Assembly: GCA_016932135.1 (NCBI GenBank) | Contig: JAFGDJ010000166.1 | Coordinates: 1 to 53,241, forward strand | Direction: 5' to 3' | DNA length: 53,241 nt | Source: Spirochaetales bacterium | GTDB taxonomy: Bacteria > Spirochaetota > Spirochaetia > JAFGDJ01 | Shown here: piece by piece, positions 1 to 6,767 of the stretch | Layout: every line of letters starts with the position of its first letter | Numbering within the stretch: position 1 is the first letter of the stretch | Made by a program: the position numbers and the translations under genes | Notes under the pieces: model-generated | What the model saw: only the letters and a program-made list of their open reading frames with translations | The model's database searches: none | What the model was told of the DNA's origin: nothing

Positions 1-317
1 GCGATACCCTGGTCAAAGGTCTGCCGGACCCAGACCACGTCGTCCCGGTCGAACCCCAGTTCCTCCGCCAGGGCGTAGACAAGACCGTTCTCGAAACCGA
101 TGCCGCCGGCCGGGTCGTCATCCATCATCCATGGGGGATACACCGGCTCCCCGGTAGCCACCGTCAGTTTTCCCGGGGTGCACAGCCGCGGGTCGTCGGG
201 CGTTCTCTCCAGGGCGCTCTGATCGGCCGTCACTTCCTTTTCCTTCTGTCCGCCGGCGAAGACCGGCAGCGCGGCGAGACAAAGAACCAACAATACCAAA
301 AGCACTTTTCTACTCAT
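1..317 (-). CDS. ABC transporter periplasmic solute-binding protein, N-terminal part (cut by window edge)
   Basis: The ORF track misses this gene because it runs off the left edge. Reading the minus strand from the ATG at 317 gives MSRKVLLVLLVLCLAALPVFAGG, a clean Sec signal peptide, followed by GKLTVATGEPVYPPWMM and GFENGLVYALAEELGF. This is the start pattern of family 3 (polar amino-acid type) solute-binding proteins, which capture a ligand in the periplasm for an ABC importer. A strong Shine-Dalgarno (AAGGAGGG) lies six bases before the ATG, and a promoter is visible upstream. The ligand cannot be told from about 105 residues; cognate permease genes would lie outside the window. The family call is fairly safe, the substrate unknown. 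Confidence 0.8.
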   Translation of the reverse strand, partial: MSRKVLLVLLVLCLAALPVFAGGQKEKEVTADQSALERTPDDPRLCTPGKLTVATGEPVYPPWMMDDDPAGGIGFENGLVYALAEELGFDRDDVVWVRQTFDQGI

Positions 318-365
318 GGAACCCTCCTTGTTTCATCCGGTTCATAACGAACCCGTTCCAGGAAC

Positions 366-394
366 AGATTAGGAGGAAAGAAGCCGGTAGTCAA
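366..394 (-). promoter_or_regulatory. Sigma-70 type promoter of the solute-binding protein gene
   Basis: On the minus strand TTGACT is followed after 17 bases by TAATCT. The leader to the ATG at 317 is about 40 bases and contains the AAGGAGGG ribosome-binding site. Inferred from consensus only. Confidence 0.55.
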
Positions 395-399
395 GAGAA

Positions 400-416
400 G
401 GGGGGATGGGGGGGGG
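400..416. repeat. Homopolymer tracts G6 and G9 upstream of the promoter
   Basis: The plus strand reads G6-AT-G9, six bases upstream of the -35 element of the solute-binding protein promoter. Tracts of this length are prone to slipped-strand length change and could modulate the promoter; no direct evidence for that here. Confidence 0.6.
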
Positions 417-446
417 CTCCAAAATGTGAAACCCCACACCTACAGA

Positions 447-473
447 AAGGCCCTGAAGGAACGTTTCGGCCTT
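447..473 (-). terminator. Possible weak intrinsic terminator after the PrsW-like gene
   Basis: AAGGCC and GGCCTT form a 6-bp inverted repeat around a 15-base loop, followed on the minus strand by TTTCT. It sits 40 bases past the stop of the PrsW-like gene. The stem is short and the U-tract poor. Confidence 0.3.
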
Positions 474-513
474 GAGTGAAAGCCGGTAAACCCATGAAGC
501 ATGCACGGATCAG

Positions 514-1548
514 TCAGCCCTCCTCGATCACCCTTTTAACTTCTTTCCTCAACTCCTTTTCCGTCACCAGTTTGGGCAGACTCGAACTGATCCGCTGTAT
601 CGAAGCCCTGTCCATGTCGGTCAGAGCCGTGGCCATGGCTCCGTAACCCTGAAACTTCCGCCCCAGGGCATAGAGACACACCCCCTCGAGAAAAAGAAGA
701 AACAGATCATTTTTCTTGTGGCGGCGGCAATAGGCAATGTGGTCCATCGCCCGGTCGTATTTCCTCCGGCTCACGCTCACGCAGGCCGCCCGGTAATGCC
801 GGCGGTACAGTTCCGCCTTGGACAGCCGCCGGACAGGCGGTTGCTTATCCGGCTCCTTCACCTGACCGGCGAAAACCCTGCCGATATAGCGGTACGCCAG
901 AAAGGCCGGCAGCAGGCTGAGAACCTTCAGAAAAATATTCGCCCCGTTCAGCCTCGCGGAAAGGAAGACATTTGAAAGGCCGTGGAGGATGGCCGACAAC
1001 AGCAGGATGTTGAAAAGAAGCTGCCTTTTTTTCTTTTCTTCCATGATTTCGGCCGCCGGGCTTCCCAGGGAGGAATAGATGTACCCCCACAGCCCGGCGT
1101 AGCTGATATGGGACAGGGTGGAGGTGAAGGTTCGAAGGATCAAGATGCCGACGCCGTAGTTCAGGCCGTAGAGAAAATTCTCTATCCCGGAAAACCCTAA
1201 GGCCGTCATGGCTGCCAGCACCATGCCGTCCCGGGGGTCTTTCTTGGGCGCCCAGGACCGGTAGAACAGGGTAAAGCAGAAAAACTTGCAGCCCTCCTCC
1301 ACCAGCCCGGTGAGGAACACTTCGTCGATAAACAGCCCGCCAACAGAGCCCGGCCCGGAATACCCAATGATCCATCGCAGGCTAAAACCCACCATGACGA
1401 CCCCCCCGGCCGACAACGCCCCGGCGCCGAGAAAAGCCAGGGGCAGCTTCCAGTTTCCCCGGCGGATGGTTTCCCGGCCGAACCTTTTCAGCAGAGCCAG
1501 CCAGCCGAAGATGGCCGCGGCGTCCAGGACCAGCAGCGCCAAAACCAT
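514..1548 (-). CDS. PrsW-family intramembrane metalloprotease-like protein with helical C-terminal tail
   Basis: About 344 residues from the ATG at 1548. The longer start in the ORF track runs through the upstream gene; the ATG overlaps that gene's stop as TGATG, which argues for coupling. Several hydrophobic segments carry the PrsW-family signatures EEGCKF, GFSGIENFLYG and HGLSN in the right order. PrsW proteins are CPBP-like intramembrane proteases; B. subtilis PrsW makes the site-1 cut in anti-sigma factor RsiW. A basic soluble tail of about 100 residues (KYDRAMDHIAYCRRHKKND and on) looks TPR-like and is not part of the core family. The third motif reads HGLSN, where the family usually has HxxxD-like residues, so activity is uncertain. 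Target unknown. Confidence 0.7.
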   Translation of the reverse strand: MVLALLVLDAAAIFGWLALLKRFGRETIRRGNWKLPLAFLGAGALSAGGVVMVGFSLRWIIGYSGPGSVGGLFIDEVFLTGLVEEGCKFFCFTLFYRSWAPKKDPRDGMVLAAMTALGFSGIENFLYGLNYGVGILILRTFTSTLSHISYAGLWGYIYSSLGSPAAEIMEEKKKRQLLFNILLLSAILHGLSNVFLSARLNGANIFLKVLSLLPAFLAYRYIGRVFAGQVKEPDKQPPVRRLSKAELYRRHYRAACVSVSRRKYDRAMDHIAYCRRHKKNDLFLLFLEGVCLYALGRKFQGYGAMATALTDMDRASIQRISSSLPKLVTEKELRKEVKRVIEEG

Positions 1549-1898
1549 CAGGACGGCTCCTCGCCCTGAAGGCTCACCACGGCAAAGACCCCTTCCTCGG
1601 CGGTATACAGCCGGGCCGACAGCTCCGCCGGGAACAGCACGTAGCCCGCCCGGGGGCTGCGGACCGGAAGGAGGCACGAAAAGGAAAGGGGGTTGTCCCC
1701 CTTCCCGGCGGTCAGTTCCCGCTCCAAGGAGGCGAAAATGCTGTCCAGCGAGAGTTCCAGCAGATGGGGCGGCAGGAAAGCCCGGAGGGTCTTTGATACG
1801 TAGGTGGGCATAAAAAAGTTATGGGCCGCCGAAAGGGCCGTGCATTCAAAGAGTTCCTTCCTGTCTTCCAGGCAAGAAAGCCCTTCGGTCTCGGACAA
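1548..1898 (-). CDS. Hypothetical 116-residue protein, coupled to the PrsW-like gene
   Basis: Starts at a TTG at 1898 preceded by an excellent ribosome-binding site (GGAAGGAGGTTCCA), which is the main reason to accept the gene. Its stop overlaps the start of the PrsW-like gene by one base. No signal peptide or membrane segment is visible; the protein has a leucine-rich middle (FLPPHLLELSLDSIF) and a hydrophobic, beta-like C-terminal half (GYVLFPAELSARLYTAEEGVFAVVSL). I do not recognise a family. Coupling suggests a partner or regulator of the membrane protease, but that is inference only. Confidence 0.6.
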   Translation of the reverse strand: MSETEGLSCLEDRKELFECTALSAAHNFFMPTYVSKTLRAFLPPHLLELSLDSIFASLERELTAGKGDNPLSFSCLLPVRSPRAGYVLFPAELSARLYTAEEGVFAVVSLQGEEPS

Positions 1899-2156
1899 TG
1901 GAACCTCCTTCCTCGAAGTATAACAGACAGTTCACTTTTTTACATACACCTTCTGATCTCAAGGCCGGGTCACCGTCGCCTCATTGATAAAGCAGAGAAC
2001 GTGCCATTATTCATAAGAAAAGGATTTTCTTTCTATTTCTATTCCCGGAAGGAATTTATTTTTTAGAATGTGCCGCGTGAAGAGTCCACGATAGTGAATA
2101 AACCGGATTACCGAAACCTGGGTTACCGGGCAAGGTAACTTCAGTTCCTTCGTTGT
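1899..2156. other. Intergenic region, transition into AT-rich DNA
   Basis: No gene is supported here. The left part carries the leader of the 116-residue protein gene on the minus strand. Near 2122-2140 there is a short inverted repeat, GTTACC-N6-GGTAAC. Base composition shifts to AT-rich from about 2030 onward, ahead of the Fic gene. Confidence 0.5.
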
Positions 2157-2228
2157 TGTCAATTTTTATGTCATTTGTCTTGTCATTTGTATTGTCATTT
2201 ATTTTGTCAGATATTTTGTCTATTTTAC
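2157..2228 (+). repeat. Six TGTC iterons at exact 12-bp spacing upstream of the Fic promoter
   Basis: TGTC begins at 2157, 2169, 2181, 2193, 2205 and 2217, with the consensus TGTCATTTNTNT in the central units. A degenerate seventh unit (TGAC at 2229) overlaps the -35 element. TTTGTC at 2215-2220 and GACAAA at 2230-2235 also form an inverted repeat across the -35 hexamer. This layout resembles an array of regulator-binding sites. Confidence 0.75.
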
Positions 2229-2256
2229 TGACAAATAAGACGATATATGGTATAAT
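2228..2256 (+). promoter_or_regulatory. Strong extended -10 promoter of the Fic gene
   Basis: CTGACA, 17 bases, then TATAAT preceded by TGG (extended -10). Transcription would start near 2263, leaving a very short leader with the purine-rich site GGGAGTGGGGG before the ATG at 2281. The -35 element is overlapped by the last iteron. Confidence 0.75.
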
Positions 2257-2280
2257 TCTTATGAAGGGAGTGGGGGAATA

Positions 2281-3444
2281 ATGCATAATAATTATACACA
2301 TATCTCTTTTAAATCAAATTGGACAATTTCAAATCAAACATGGTATCTACTAGGTCAGTGTGATGCTATTATTAAATCAATCTCGTATACTCCAATTCGA
2401 CCTGATTATCGGGAAAAATTGCATAAAATCGCATTGATAAAAGGAGCGCAAGCTACTACCGCTATTGAAGGTAACACTTTATCATATAAAGAAATAGAAG
2501 AAATACAAGATGGTATTGATCTTCCGCCAAGCAGGGAATATTTACAAAAAGAAGTACAAAATATCTTAAAAGGATTCAATACAATTCTTAAAGAGATCTT
2601 AATTGATGAAAAAATATCAACAATTACTCCTGAGCTTATTCAAAGATTTCATTCTATTGTCGGAGATGGATTAGGTGAAACCTTTAAGGCGCAACCAGGA
2701 AAATTTCGAAGAAACAATGTTACTGTAGCAAAATATCGAGCTCCAAATTTTGAAGAAATATTACCTTTAGTTAAGACCTTTTGTGATTGGTTAAAAAAGG
2801 AATTTCACTTTATAAAGGGCCAATCGTTTCATGAAACAATAATTGAAGCAATAATAACCCACATATATATAGTTTGGATTCATCCTTTTTCTGATGGTAA
2901 CGGAAGAACGGCAAGATTATTAGAATATTATTTATTATTAAGAGCTGGCGTACCGGATATTGCCTCACATATTTTATCAAATTTCTACAATCAGACAAGA
3001 AATGAATATTATCGACGTATCGAACTATCGACACAAAACAATGATGTAACTCCTTTTTTAGAATATGCCGTACAAGGATTTAGAGACGGATTAATTGAGG
3101 TTTTAAAAATTATGCAAGAAAACCAATTATTAATCACTTGGAGAAATTATATCTATGGAATTTTTAGTGACAAAACCGTTAAAAGGAATGATTCTGTTAA
3201 TGATCGTAGAAGAAATTTGATTTTACGAATACCCCATGATAGATACGTTGATGCAGAAGAAATTATTGAGTTACACCCATCCATCTTCAAGCATTATCAA
3301 AAAATTTCAGATCGAACTTTTATCCGTGATATTGAAGAATTATTATCCTTAAAGCTTCTTATAAAAGAGAATAATACATATAAAGCTCACATTGAACTTC
3401 TTGGGGGATATATGGCATTCTCTGTAAAAAATTCCGAAACATAA
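2281..3444 (+). CDS. Fic-family protein (probable AMP/NMP transferase) with C-terminal winged helix
   Basis: 387 residues. The catalytic Fic motif HPFSDGNGR starts at about residue 201. Around residues 59-65 lies TTAIEGN, matching the (S/T)xxxE(G/N) inhibitory helix, so this is a self-inhibited class II Fic enzyme with an N-terminal Fic_N region (KFRRNNVTVAKYRAP). The last 70 residues (HPSIFKHYQKISDRTFIRDIEELL and on) look like a winged helix-turn-helix. Fic enzymes transfer AMP or similar groups to target hydroxyls. Base composition is strikingly AT-rich compared with both neighbours, which suggests recent transfer. The upstream iterons and the winged helix make self-regulation plausible. 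No toxin or antitoxin partner gene is seen nearby; the target is unknown. Confidence 0.9.
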   Translation: MHNNYTHISFKSNWTISNQTWYLLGQCDAIIKSISYTPIRPDYREKLHKIALIKGAQATTAIEGNTLSYKEIEEIQDGIDLPPSREYLQKEVQNILKGFNTILKEILIDEKISTITPELIQRFHSIVGDGLGETFKAQPGKFRRNNVTVAKYRAPNFEEILPLVKTFCDWLKKEFHFIKGQSFHETIIEAIITHIYIVWIHPFSDGNGRTARLLEYYLLLRAGVPDIASHILSNFYNQTRNEYYRRIELSTQNNDVTPFLEYAVQGFRDGLIEVLKIMQENQLLITWRNYIYGIFSDKTVKRNDSVNDRRRNLILRIPHDRYVDAEEIIELHPSIFKHYQKISDRTFIRDIEELLSLKLLIKENNTYKAHIELLGGYMAFSVKNSET

Positions 3445-3629
3445 GATATATCAAAGGAGTCCACTATAAACAATGAAAAACTTCAATAAATCTTTTCAGA
3501 TATCCGATAGACGAGCTTAGTCCTACCGATGTCTGGTTCTCATACTACTGGGAAACGGTCCTGGCGCTTGTGTGTTCCTGGTCGTATCTTGTCACCCCCT
3601 CTCTATTTCATTTCCAAAAAGAGGAACCT
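3445..3629 (+). other. Short spacer with a possible gene remnant
   Basis: An AAAGGAG-like site is followed 13 bases later by an ATG that opens only a 15-codon frame. In another frame an open stretch runs without stop into the S41 gene (RYPIDELSPTDVWFSYYWETVLALV), which looks protein-like but has no start codon; it may be debris of an older gene at the right boundary of the AT-rich insert. Composition returns to the GC-richer background near 3510. Confidence 0.35.
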
Positions 3630-5051
3630 ATGAAAAAAATCAGTCCCCTTATGGTCTGCCTTCTCTTGCTGCTTTTGGGAAGCGGCTGTACAACCCCCTT
3701 CTTCTTCCCCCCCGGCGCCGATGGTTTCTGGTATGCGCCGGGTTACGGAGCTATTGTAGAAATAGGGCACCGCAGCGACCTGCGGTATTTTGAAGTCACC
3801 GAGGTGAGCTTCCTGGAACAGGATTTGCCCTTTACCGGCCTGCCGGGTTTCTATTTCCGGGTTGTGGATGAGGACCACGCGGTATTAGGAGTCGAGGGAA
3901 CAAGCTGGAATTACCGGTTGGAACGGATCAATGGTTTGCCTGACAGACAGATCTACAGGACCGCTACCCGGGATTACCGGGTCAACTTTGAGGTTCTTTG
4001 GCACACCTTCAATGAGCGGTATGCCTTTTTTCAGGAGCGGGGTGTAGATTGGGACGCCGTCTATCAAGACTACGCGCCAAGAGCAGCCCTCTGTACCTCC
4101 GACGACGAATTCTACACCCTGGTGGTTGAAGTGCTGGACCTCTTTGACGATAATCACATCCTGTTCTACCGTTCGGAAAAAGACCCCGGCTGGTATGATA
4201 CCGATGCCTTTCGCGCTGATTGGATCCGGCACGAAGATGTGACGAAAACCTTTGAGAGCCTGGTCAAGCTCCAAAGCCCTTTTTCCTGCCGCACGGCCGG
4301 TGAAGTTTTCCAGGAGGATCTTTGGCATCCCTTTCTGACGGTTATCAAGAACAACTATCTTTCAGGGGACTACATCTCGTGCTGCCAGGATATGATTTTT
4401 TACGGGACCCTTGACGATACTACCGGCTACATCGCTGTTTTAAAGGAAGATTATTACACCGGCAGAAGGGGGGATGTGCCTCTCCAGGGGCTTGCCGTGC
4501 TAAACCGGGGGTTGGACAAGATGACGGCTTACTTCACCGGGGTTCCGAATATCATCATCGATGCCCGCTTCAACTGGGGAGGGACGGATAGCTACAGCCT
4601 GGCTATGGCCTCCCGGTTTACCGACCGTCGGGATATGGCGGCTTACCAGACGGCACGGGAGGGAACGAGCCAGGTCAACTACCAGGATTTTTTCTATGCT
4701 CCCGACACGGGTCCAGGTTTTGATGCCGAAAACGTCTATGTGCTTGTCGGCCCGGCCTCATTGAGCTCCGGTGAATGTCTTGCCATGTACCTGGGCAATC
4801 TTGAGAAGGTAACGGTGGTGGGTGAACATACCATGGGGGTTTGGTCGAACACCCTGATTCGTCATCTTCCCAACGGGTGGGAGTTCACCCTGTCCAATGA
4901 AAGAATTTATGATCCGAAAGGAACCAACTATGAAGTGGTTGGTTATCCACCGGACGTGGTTGTGGGTTTTAACCCCCGGGGTTTTGATCTCGGAAAGGAT
5001 GCTGTGCTTGATAGCACATTGGAGTTGATAGCAGGCCGGGCTTCCCATTGA
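3630..5051 (+). CDS. S41-family (C-terminal processing type) serine protease lipoprotein
   Basis: 473 residues from the ATG at 3630, chosen because it has GAGGA at the right distance and opens a lipoprotein signal MKKISPLMVCLLLLLLGSGC with the lipid-modified Cys at residue 20. The track start 20 codons earlier is unlikely. A helical S41 N-terminal module is visible (NFEVLWHTFNERYAFFQERGVDWDAVYQDY). The C-terminal protease domain contains the nucleophile region GPASLSSGE near residue 380 and VVGEHTMG, ending in GYPPDVVV. It should be anchored in an envelope membrane and cleave peptides or misfolded proteins in the periplasm. No PDZ domain is obvious. A C7 tract sits just after the lipobox codons. 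Confidence 0.82.
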   Translation: MKKISPLMVCLLLLLLGSGCTTPFFFPPGADGFWYAPGYGAIVEIGHRSDLRYFEVTEVSFLEQDLPFTGLPGFYFRVVDEDHAVLGVEGTSWNYRLERINGLPDRQIYRTATRDYRVNFEVLWHTFNERYAFFQERGVDWDAVYQDYAPRAALCTSDDEFYTLVVEVLDLFDDNHILFYRSEKDPGWYDTDAFRADWIRHEDVTKTFESLVKLQSPFSCRTAGEVFQEDLWHPFLTVIKNNYLSGDYISCCQDMIFYGTLDDTTGYIAVLKEDYYTGRRGDVPLQGLAVLNRGLDKMTAYFTGVPNIIIDARFNWGGTDSYSLAMASRFTDRRDMAAYQTAREGTSQVNYQDFFYAPDTGPGFDAENVYVLVGPASLSSGECLAMYLGNLEKVTVVGEHTMGVWSNTLIRHLPNGWEFTLSNERIYDPKGTNYEVVGYPPDVVVGFNPRGFDLGKDAVLDSTLELIAGRASH

Positions 5052-5102
5052 TACGAAATGATGGAGGATCCTGATTCTTGACTTTTGTGTGAGGAGAAAT
5101 GA

Positions 5103-5834
5103 ATGATTGCAAAAAGAGCATTTTTATTACTAGTAACAGTCTGTTTCACAGTCAATATATATGCTGTTGACACAAGCAATATGCGTGAAATCTATAATAA
5201 TGAAATTCTAGTATATGCCGAAGACTGTATGGATTATACGGATTTTATAGCTGCTATTCTCACATCCCTGGGAGAATTGGAAACAATCTTCCAGAAAAAA
5301 ATCAGGAGTATCGTTTCCATATATATTTACTCCAGCCATACTTCTTCTTCCCTGAAGATATTCGGATCAGAAACCGATGTCATTCAAACCGCCATGGCTG
5401 ATCCGGTCAATCTCAAAATTTATTTGACATCTCCTTATGATACTTTCAAATCTAAAGAGTACTATTATTCAGTTCCAATTCATGAGCTTGTTCATTTATT
5501 CTATTCACCGGCTGATTTATGGCTGCGTGAAGGTATTGCGGTTTATTTATCAGGACAGCTTAATAATGATATTTCCCTGGAGCAGATTAACGGATACAGC
5601 TATTTCTATCCAATAAAAATGACAAACGCTGATTTCTTACAATACTATAACAACTTCGGATGGCTCGTGAAATATTTAATGGAAGAGAAACTCGGGAATT
5701 CAATAGTTAGGTTTAGAGAATTTTGTAATAGTAAAAGTAAAGCAGCCTTATTAGGTTATAGAACCATGGACGAATTTATTATTGACTGGAAAAGATGGAT
5801 TGAGAAAATCAGGCCGACTCCCGCTTCATCCTGA
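5103..5834 (+). CDS. Secreted gluzincin-type zinc metalloprotease, peptidase MA-like
   Basis: 243 residues with a signal peptide (MIAKRAFLLLVTVCFTVNIYA). HELVH starts near residue 126, and LREGIAVYLSG follows about 15 residues later, giving the HExxH plus downstream Glu zinc site of gluzincins of the MA-like type. GAGGAG lies before the start. It follows the S41 lipoprotein gene by 51 bases on the same strand, so both proteases may be co-transcribed and act in the periplasm or outside. It is noticeably more AT-rich than the genes right of it, though less so than the Fic gene. Substrate unknown. Confidence 0.78.
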   Translation: MIAKRAFLLLVTVCFTVNIYAVDTSNMREIYNNEILVYAEDCMDYTDFIAAILTSLGELETIFQKKIRSIVSIYIYSSHTSSSLKIFGSETDVIQTAMADPVNLKIYLTSPYDTFKSKEYYYSVPIHELVHLFYSPADLWLREGIAVYLSGQLNNDISLEQINGYSYFYPIKMTNADFLQYYNNFGWLVKYLMEEKLGNSIVRFREFCNSKSKAALLGYRTMDEFIIDWKRWIEKIRPTPASS

Positions 5835-5852
5835 CATGTTTATCAGCCTGCC

Positions 5853-5900
5853 CTTTGTTCTCCGCCGCCTTGGCGCCTTCGCGTAAAATCCTCCTCCCGC
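5853..5900. repeat. Low-complexity GCCTTSGCG-type motif, possible dispersed repeat remnant
   Basis: The intergenic text TCCGCCGCCTTGGCGCCTTCGCG contains two overlapping copies of GCCTTSGCG. It resembles the short dispersed (CTTTGCG)-like extragenic sequences seen in many environmental genomes. Only one copy is present in this window, so repeat status is unproven. Confidence 0.3.
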
Positions 5901-5969
5901 TGATCCCTCACACACAACCTATCCATCCTCTTCCCCCAAAACCCGGGCCATGCTACACTCAAGGCGGTC

Positions 5970-6767
5970 ATGAAAGACGCGAAGCTCTACCCCGGCATCA
6001 TCGACAGTCACTTTCACGCATCGATGCTGCGAAAAAAAGGATTGAATCCTCACACTGTGATGGACTGGTGTTTCGGCAACGGCCTGGAAGCGGCGTTGGA
6101 TATTGCCGTGGACACCGAGGATTTCGAGGCGCGCAAACGCTTCGCCTCTGGCTACCCCCGGATATACCTCAGCGCGGGCTTGTACCCGTCGGTGAGCGAA
6201 GAGAAAAACCTGCAAGGCCTTCTGGATACCCTGGAAAGGCAGGCCGCCGATCCCGCAGTGATGGTCCTGGGCGAGGCGGGGCTGGATTATCACTGGAACT
6301 TCGCCACTCCGGCGAAACAGCAAGCCCTTTTCCGGTTCCAGGCGGCTTTAGCGTCCCAGCTGAAGAAGCCCCTCATTGTGCACAGCCGGGAGGCGGGAGA
6401 AGACACCTGCGCCTGCCTGGCCGCCCTCAAGCCCGCCGCCGGGGGGATCATCCACTGTTTTTCCGAGGACTACCCGGCGGCGAAACGGTACATCGACCTG
6501 GGGTTTCTCATCTCCTTCGCGGGAAACGTCACCTACCCCAAGGCGGAGAACCTCCACGAAGCGGCGGCGAAGATCCCCTTAAGGGCCCTGCTCCTGGAGA
6601 CCGACGCCCCCTACATGGCTCCCCAGCCGGTCAGGGGAAAGCCCAACCACCCGGGGATGATCGGGTATACGTATGAGTTCATTGCGAAGTTACGTAACCT
6701 ACCATTGGAGGAATTGATAACAGGGGTACGGGAAAACTTTTACCGGCTGCTCAATCTTCCAGAATAA
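5970..6767 (+). CDS. TatD-family metal-dependent hydrolase
   Basis: 265 residues, the usual family length, forming a TIM barrel of the amidohydrolase class. The metal-binding signatures appear in order: DSHFH (residues 12-16), GEAGLDYHW, VHSRE, IHCFSE and LLETDAPYMAP. TatD enzymes are DNA exonucleases or related hydrolases. A likely extended -10 (TGCTACACT) lies about 20 bases upstream of the ATG, with AAGGCGG as ribosome-binding site. The gene converges on the OmpA-family gene and overlaps its 3' end by 17 bases. Family assignment is firm; whether it acts on DNA, as E. coli TatD does, is not shown by sequence alone. Confidence 0.9.
   Translation: MKDAKLYPGIIDSHFHASMLRKKGLNPHTVMDWCFGNGLEAALDIAVDTEDFEARKRFASGYPRIYLSAGLYPSVSEEKNLQGLLDTLERQAADPAVMVLGEAGLDYHWNFATPAKQQALFRFQAALASQLKKPLIVHSREAGEDTCACLAALKPAAGGIIHCFSEDYPAAKRYIDLGFLISFAGNVTYPKAENLHEAAAKIPLRALLLETDAPYMAPQPVRGKPNHPGMIGYTYEFIAKLRNLPLEELITGVRENFYRLLNLPE

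Noticed and set aside
1286-1813. 175-codon plus-strand frame
   Set aside because: Pro/Arg/Ser-rich shadow of the PrsW-like gene and its partner, without a plausible start site.
2157-2228. 12-bp repeats as a CRISPR array
   Set aside because: Units are directly abutting and too short; there are no spacers and no cas genes.
2056-2301. 81-codon minus-strand frame with a DKxN-type tetrapeptide repeat
   Set aside because: The repeat is simply the 12-bp iterons read as codons, the frame overlaps the Fic promoter and start, and no ribosome-binding site is seen.
5855-6676. 273-codon plus-strand frame over tatD
   Set aside because: Out-of-frame shadow of tatD with Arg/Pro/Gly-rich composition; the tatD frame has all family motifs.
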